From Dasypus novemcinctus (taxonomy: Eukaryota > Chordata > Mammalia > Cingulata > Dasypodidae), in the NCBI RefSeq assembly GCF_030445035.2, contig NC_080698.1:4223501-4287500 (forward strand): a stretch of DNA of 64,000 nt. Direction: 5' to 3'. Below the pieces are notes generated by a model. It saw only the letters and a program-made list of their open reading frames with translations, was not told the DNA's origin and searched no databases. Made by a program: the position numbers and the translations under genes. Shown piece after piece: positions 57,822 to 64,000 of this stretch (positions within the stretch are counted from its first letter, which is position 1; every line of letters starts with the position of its first letter).

Positions 57822-60707
57822 GTATGTCTTGGAGCTGCTACAAATTCACCCTTACTTTTTTGTAAGCCACATCTTGACATTGGGCATTGATGTTTAGAAT
57901 AACTTGTGGGCAGTAAATATACTTAGAGATTTAAAAAAAACCAATATTTTCTACCCTAACTCAAAATGCATTGATAATAGGACTAGACAGTGGGCTAGAA
58001 TTTAAAAAGATGCTCAAAAACAAGGATTTTTCTCTCTTCCTAGCCTTCAGTTAATCAAAATGTGCTGTTCTCACGTTTCATAGACTCTGAAAAGGGATAC
58101 TTAAACAGAGAGTAAATTCTTTGATAGTGTAAGTGATTAATCTTTTTACTGCAGCATACTTTCGTTATGAGGAGACCCTATTAGAGTCTCCCCAGGAGCT
58201 CCCAGTAGGTTAAGAGTCATTCTATTTTGCCTCTTTTGTTGGCACAGGGCTGAGAGAAACATCATCGTGTTAACAGTGATTGTCTCTGGTTGTCCGAGAG
58301 CCTTAGAAAAAATATTTTGTTTTTCCCATTTGTATATTCAGTTATTACTTTGTGATAAAACAGTTTTAGTTAAAAACAGCAACAACCACTCTGATTTGTT
58401 TACAGAAATCTGATTTATATATCACTTTCCAGAACAAAACTAAACTTAGGTGGTCCTTGAAAGGAACAAAGATGATACGACCTGGGGGCGGGTGGCCTGA
58501 AGAAGCCTGTTTTGAAAGTAGTTTCCTGCCACTCAGAGTTGGGTTGTGGTTTTTATTTTTGATTCTTTTGGGGAACTGCTGACGAAATTCAGCAAGGTCT
58601 TTCTTTCAGTTTGGATTTCTCTGTTAATCATATCATTAAAATTATTAATTCAGATGACAGGACTAATAAACAAGATAAAAGAAAGTGACTTTTTCTCTAA
58701 TACTAGAACATTATACTAGTTTCTAATTTAAAAACCTTTAATAGAGACAGGATTAATAATTTAGTCTTAGTTCTGAAATTTGCAGAAATGGTATAGCATA
58801 GTGGTTAGAAGCACAGATTTTGGTGTTGGACAGACTTGGGTTTGAATCCCAGCTCTGTTAAACACTGGCCCTATGGCTTAGGCCAAGTTACTTAATATTT
58901 CTGTGTCTCAAAATGGAGTAAATAATCCCTCTTTCTGAGGGCCTTTTAAGGATTGAATGAAGATGATGATGTAAAGCATTTGGTACCTGACTGGCATGGA
59001 TTACTCATTCAGTGAAGGGTATTTATATTTATTATTATAATAATTTCTAAGATACAAAGAGCATATTAGTAAACATACTAACATTAACTTAAGTTTATGT
59101 ATTTTTTGAGGTGACCTCAGACACATAAATTACCTTGTGCCTCTTTTGTAATTCTTAAGATATTCTCCTAAATGTAACTTTGTTTAGAGCAGCCAAAATG
59201 CTTATAAAGATTGTGGTTTTGAATTAAATATTAGGTTTTAATCTTGCTTTAACACTTAATATAAGTTACTTATACCTAAAACGGAGTTTCTTTTGTTGGC
59301 TATGAAAATAGGACTACTACTAACATAACTTCTCAGGACTGTCAGTCTGGTGCAACAATCCAGTTAGATGCATTTTGCACAAATACAGCTGTATAGCAGG
59401 TTTTCAGTAAATGTTAGCTTTTCTTCTGTTCGTTTAAATAAAATGGAAATTTAAAGGAATTTAATGTTAGTACTTCAAAAATAAATAAAAACCTACCTTA
59501 TTGGATGTATAATTTTAGTTTATTGGTCTGTTGGGATCTAAATGGAATAAATAATATAAGGAGTGCTCTTAATAAAATGTTAACTAAAGATATGAAACTA
59601 TGTTAGAGAAGGACTCAAGGGAAAGATGGGTATAGATTAATAGGAAATAGAGCTGATCTTGGGAGGTTGCTGTATTCCTCATTGGAATTTGTTGCTCAAT
59701 TTTATTAACTTTTGTTCAGAATAATAGTAGTTCAGTCTGTGAGATTTGAAATAACATCTTAATTTGTATAATTTTTACATTGATTTTGAGTATTTTTGAA
59801 ATTAAATAGTCTTTAAGAATGCACACTTGTTTACTCTTAAAATATAAGCAGGTTGTGATGGGTTCTCAAAAACAGGCATAAGCAATATGTACAAGAATGA
59901 GTTACCATTCAGTCAGCAAATATTTATCAAGCACCTACTGTGTGTTTGATATTGTTCTAGGCACTAGTGATGCAAAAAGAGTTGCCTTGGAAGATTTTGG
60001 AAGAATCTGCATTTGACAATTTAACAACAGTTCTGAGAACCTTCTATATGTAAACCTGTGCTCTAGGTTTTGTGGCGGGTAGAAGACCAAAAAAGAACCT
60101 TAGAATAGAGTCGAAGGTCCTCAGAAACCTAGTCTCAGCATGGAGATGGTGCACCCACATACTCTTCAGACTACATGGGATGGAGGTGTTCCAGGGCACT
60201 TGGAGATACAGAGGAAAGTTAGAGACGGCTTCACTTAAGGGATTTTATTTTTGCTTATAGGAAATAGTGTTAATCTTGGGCTAACAGGAAAAAGTTGTTG
60301 GGTTTCTATCCAATTGTTTATTCCTCCACCCCTCTTTCTATCAAAATCTTTTCTTGTTTTTTAATCCTACAGGTTGAAATTACTTTTGGAAGATGTTTAT
60401 TTTTTAAACATAGGTTATTAAACTTGTCAGTTTTCTTATTTCTGACATCAACAAAAATTGCTTTCAATGAAACTGGGTTTATTTTCAGTTTGCAGAATTT
60501 CAGGTGGCATTTAAAATTCTCAGCCTTCATAGCAAACCCTCAATATAGGAATAGGTTTTTATAAATGCTCCTGATTCATTTTATGGCTTAATTTATTTAC
60601 TTCTAAGCTTTTCCTCAAACAGAATGAAAGAACAAGATGAAGATATTTACTATGCACTGTAAAACGAAAAGTTACAGAAACTTAATTTTGTTTCTCTTAT
60701 TTTGTAG
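57822..60707 (+). other. SNRK: SNRK 5' intron 2
   Basis: AT-rich intron carrying a clear MIR at 58795-58990 and an L2 3' end in reverse at 59905-59990 (CAGCAAATATTTATCAAGCA). No other gene or RNA seen. Confidence 0.55.
58795..58990 (+). repeat. MIR SINE
   Basis: Well-preserved MIR: GTATAGCATAGTGGTTAGAA, then GACAGACTTGGGTTTGAATC, then GGCCAAGTTACTTAATATTT and GTAAAGCATTTGGTACCTGA. The tRNA-like head (first part) and core are recognisable. Confidence 0.85.
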
Positions 60708-60764
60708 ATGTCCATGGCGACATTGAAAATGAATTCCTTATTTTCACCAGATAGTCTTATATGA
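60708..60764 (+). promoter_or_regulatory. SNRK: uORF1 in SNRK leader (18 codons)
   Basis: Begins at the first bases of the exon, with three in-frame ATGs (60708, 60714, 60729) and a TGA at 60762-60764, 46 nt before the kinase ATG. The ATG at 60714 has G at +4 and the one at 60729 has A at -3, so initiation contexts are at least adequate. The peptide itself has no recognisable feature. It likely tunes kinase translation. Confidence 0.6.
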
Positions 60765-60943
60765 GAAGATCCATTTCATGCAGTCTAAATAACTCTTCTG
60801 TTGGACCAGCATGGCAGGATTCAAGAGAGGGTATGATGGAAAGATTGCTGGATTATATGATCTGGATAAAACCTTGGGTCGAGGTCATTTTGCAGTGGTT
60901 AAACTTGCTAGGCATGTCTTTACAGGTGAAAAGGTGGCAGTAA
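60761..60943 (+). promoter_or_regulatory. SNRK: uORF2 overlapping the SNRK start
   Basis: The ATG at 60761-60763 overlaps the uORF1 stop (ATGA). The frame runs 60 codons, out of frame with and across the kinase ATG at 60811, ending at the TAA at 60941-60943. Its start context is weak (T at -3, A at +4), so leaky scanning past it is expected. The peptide after the overlap is simply the kinase sequence in another frame. Confidence 0.55.
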
Positions 60944-61399
60944 AAGTTATTGACAAGACAAAACTGGACACTCTAGCCACTGGTCATCTTTTCCAGGAAG
61001 TGAGATGTATGAAACTAGTGCAGCATCCTAACATCGTACGCCTTTACGAAGTTATTGACACCCAGACCAAACTATATCTTATTCTAGAACTGGGAGATGG
61101 AGGAGATATGTTTGATTACATAATGAAGCATGAGGAGGGCCTTAATGAAGACTTGGCCAAGAAGTACTTTGCTCAGATAGTTCATGCTATATCTTATTGC
61201 CATAAACTCCATGTAGTTCACAGAGACTTAAAACCAGAGAACGTGGTCTTCTTTGAAAAACAAGGTCTTGTAAAGTTGACAGACTTTGGTTTCAGCAACA
61301 AGTTTCAGCCAGGGAAGAAGCTCACCACAAGCTGTGGATCTCTTGCATATTCTGCTCCAGAAATTCTGCTTGGTGATGAGTATGATGCACCTGCAGTAG
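60811..61399 (+). CDS. SNRK: SNRK first coding exon (residues 1-196)
   Basis: SNF-related serine/threonine kinase, an AMPK-family kinase of cytosol and nucleus activated by LKB1. It phosphorylates Ser/Thr using ATP and is linked to energy metabolism, heart and vessel function and neuronal survival. This exon starts at an ATG in a strong context (A at -3, G at +4), and the protein matches my memory of human SNRK almost residue for residue. Visible parts: glycine loop GRGHFAVV (23-30), catalytic Lys45, alpha-C Glu63, HRDLKPEN (137-144) with Asp139, DFG (158-160), activation loop with Thr173 (LTTSCGS), and APE (182-184). The donor GTAG/GTAGGT at 61400 leaves one base of the next codon, which in the known protein is Asp197. 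The remaining C-lobe, the UBA region and the long tail (about 765 residues in all) lie beyond the window. The acceptor is at 60706-60707. Confidence 0.97.
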
Positions 61400-64000
61400 G
61401 TAGGTAACTTTCTGCCCATTATTTGTCCACTTGAATTCTACCAGCTGAAGCTTAATTGATCAACTCAGTTGTTTATCTAAAAATAATTTCCAAGAGAATT
61501 TCTTATAAAAATGTCTTAATTAACAAATTGGGTTTCATGAATGCCACCGTGTCCCTAATGTTGGCAGTTTTAGTCTTTAGATGGCAAATGTCTAAAGTAT
61601 CTTTGTCTCCACAAAGGAAATTGAATAGGCTCCTATATTAAAGGTAACCTCTTACCTGCACAATGTAATTTTTTAAGGTCCAAGTACTTTTCTGATCAGA
61701 ACTAATTCACTTCTTCCAGTAGGGGCCCTAGTCATCTCCCTGGGTGTTCCCTTTAACAGTCTTTTGAGACCCGTATTGGAGAGGTACTGTGCCAGTTGCA
61801 GTGCAGTGTGAAGAATTTGGATGGTGGACTAGTTTATTAACTGTGACCTTGAATAAAGTACTTAACTTATCTCTGCTTCATTTATTTCATGAGTAAAGTA
61901 GAATTAAATCAAATAGGGGCATAGTAGTCCCATATTATCGTGTTTATTTTCCACAGCAACCTTTGTGGTTGTTACTATTAATCTCACTGTATAGAATAGG
62001 AAACGGATGCACAGACTTGCTGCTACATGGCAGATCCTGAAATAGTGGCCCTGGCATTCCCAGCCTACACTCACCCTCCATTTTCAACACATTTGTGTGC
62101 TCTCACTTTGCCATGAATTAATATACTTGTGGTGGAGATTTGTGTCAGCTTTGTCCACTTGGGATTATATCTGTCCTGAAAGCCGTGAATGAATTTGTTT
62201 TTAATTTTTACAGATTTTTCATTGGAGGGAGCAGCCAGCTTTTTAATATTTAGCTTAATCTTAGAACAGTATTCCCTAATATTGCATTCACTTGATGAGC
62301 CTTCCATTTGAAAATGCAGATTATAGATGATTAATGACACAGGCGCACTTCAGCTTGCAGAGTGCTGACCTTAGGCTGCATGCTCTGTATACCTTGACAC
62401 TGCTTTTAACATTGGACTACTGTATTCTAGAAAAGAAAGCTAGTGGCGGTTTCTGTCCACTGCACAGATAACCAGGCTTCAGTGAAATGTTTCTTTAAAA
62501 TATGTGAACCAGAGATTTTTGATTAATGGAGTAGCTTTAATCAGAAAATGAAGCCAGGAATTTACAGAAGAAGAAACACAAGTGTCTAAATGTGAAAGGG
62601 TGTTCAAGTTCATTGGTAACCAGGGAAAGGCAAATGAAAATGGCAAGATAGCTGTTTCATACTCTTCTCATTAGCAAAAAGTAAAGTCAGACAAAACCAT
62701 GTGTTGGCAAGATTAAAGGACATCAGGAACTCATACTGTTTAGAGAACATAAAGTTAAGATGTTTTGAGCAGCATTGTTGGCTGTTCATCAGCAGGAGAA
62801 TAAATTGTTCTGTATTCATATTAAGGAATTCTCTCTGTTAGTGAGAATGAATGAACTTGAACTATGTATGTCAGTATGGCTGAATTTCACAAATGTAATG
62901 TTTAAAGGGAAAAAATAAGTTGATTAAGAGTATGAATAGTAGGATACCATAAATGTAAAAGTTTAAAGCATACGCAACAATATTATATATTGTTCAGGGA
63001 ATGCCTGCATATGAAAGGCACATGAGATCAAGGTAGGTACTGCTGAGGGACAGCTGTCCTGGTGATGTTGATTAAGTTGGGTGGTGGGTACAGTAGGTGC
63101 TCTTTGTAATTGTCTTCTTGTTGTTGTACCTTTTTGTATGTTTTTAATACTGCATAATACTTAAAAAGTTACGGAAAAGAAATTTGTCTGGAAGAATGCA
63201 CACCCATCTGAAAAACAGTTACCTTGTATAGGTGCAGTAGGATTGGTTGAAGTTCATTTTATTTGTATTTATTCCAATTCATTTTGTGTATAAAATAAAT
63301 ATAGAATTGTTTTTTAAACAATAGATAGGTGTCTTTTTGTTAATATACTTGGAGTTTATAGGGCCAAATCAGTCAGTGGTTTTTCACAAATATTTAGCAC
63401 AATAACTGTGGACAGTGATTACAATCTTTCATTCTATTAAATTGCTAGAAAGTGCTGAAACAATTTTGGCTCAATTTTATGAACACATGTTCTGTAGTAC
63501 ACTGATAATCAACTTTGAGAGTTAGTGTGAGAATTTTTCTATTTTTTTCGTTTCAAAAAATCAAGTTTTTTATTTTACTTACCACCTGCACTTTTTGTTT
63601 TCTAAGTCATCATTTTTCCTGTCATCTTTATTAATTCTTTCTAGGGTCTTTGAGGTAGTTTTTCCTTTTCAATTAAAAAAAAAAATCTTTTTAATTATTT
63701 TTGCCTTTTTTTCTTTTTGGTGTCTTGAACCAAAAGTTTGTTTTACTTATTATCCTGATTTCTAATAAATGCGTGTAAAGCTGTGTGTTGCCCTCTCCCA
63801 CAATCTCTCATGATATGCTAGGGGGGTTCACTCTGCAGTTACTGTTGTTCATTGCTAAAATTTATCTTTACTGCTTTGTTTCTTGTTTAACCCAAAACTT
63901 ATTTAGAAAGGTGTTATTGAAAATAAAACTCAAAGTGTATAGATTTATTTTTCCTTTTGGCTATCTTATTTTAATTTCTAATTTTAGTACAATGTAATCA
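61400..64000 (+). other. SNRK: SNRK intron after first coding exon
   Basis: AT-rich intron continuing past the window end. It holds MIR-like pieces at 61795-61905 (forward) and 61975-62065 (reverse), and an old L1 3' fragment at 62625-63175. The L1 words are GGCAAATGAAAATGGCAAGA, then CAGCAGGAGAATAAATTG, then GGATACCATAAATGTAAAAG. No further SNRK exon or other gene was recognised. Confidence 0.6.

Noticed and set aside
61404-61409. Alternative SNRK donor GTAACT, four bases downstream
   Set aside because: Using it would shift the frame and lose the conserved Asp197 that follows Val196; the donor at 61400 keeps the known protein.

Overview
The window is mammalian nuclear DNA. The SINEs are tRNA-derived elements of the DAS type, the abundant lineage-specific SINEs described from armadillo, so a xenarthran, most likely the nine-banded armadillo (Dasypus), fits best. 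It contains one gene I can name with confidence: SNRK (SNF-related serine/threonine kinase, + strand), entering at a CpG-island promoter near 41.4-42.3 kb and leaving the window in the intron after its first coding exon. That exon (ATG at 60811, donor at 61400) encodes residues 1-196, most of the kinase domain up to just past the activation loop. A likely 60-nt non-coding exon lies at 57762-57821, and the coding exon carries two short upstream reading frames, the second of which overlaps the kinase start codon.

Layout. 1-24 kb: GC-rich intergenic DNA with no supportable gene, two unrelated minisatellites (18-bp unit, 2441-3267; 17-bp unit, 3906-4236), old LTR, L2 and MIR pieces, and two small CpG-rich patches. 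24-41 kb: lower GC and repeat-dense. It holds a 130-bp-period polypurine tract, DAS SINEs, a 1.3-kb L1 3'-UTR insertion with a clear target-site duplication inside an older L1-like repeat, and a nested block at 32.6-37.3 kb. In that block one old L1 has taken in a DAS-III SINE, a short DAS SINE, a solo LTR and an RBM39 processed pseudogene. 41.3-42.3 kb: the SNRK CpG island, with an NRF1 site and a GC box. 42.3-60.7 kb: SNRK 5' introns, with a DAS-III SINE, a probable unidentified processed pseudogene, a broken ERVL copy flanked by a 5-bp duplication and sitting in an L1 3' end, and MIR, L2 and L1 relics. 60.7-64 kb: the SNRK coding exon and the start of the next intron.

Most long open reading frames outside SNRK are artefacts of GC-rich or tandem-repeat sequence. 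I found no convincing new system. The most interesting items are the SNRK upstream-ORF arrangement, the two minisatellites, the reused SINE target site near 2 kb, the nested insertion history, and the unidentified processed pseudogene. Repeat names and boundaries come from recognition by eye and are approximate unless a target-site duplication is cited.
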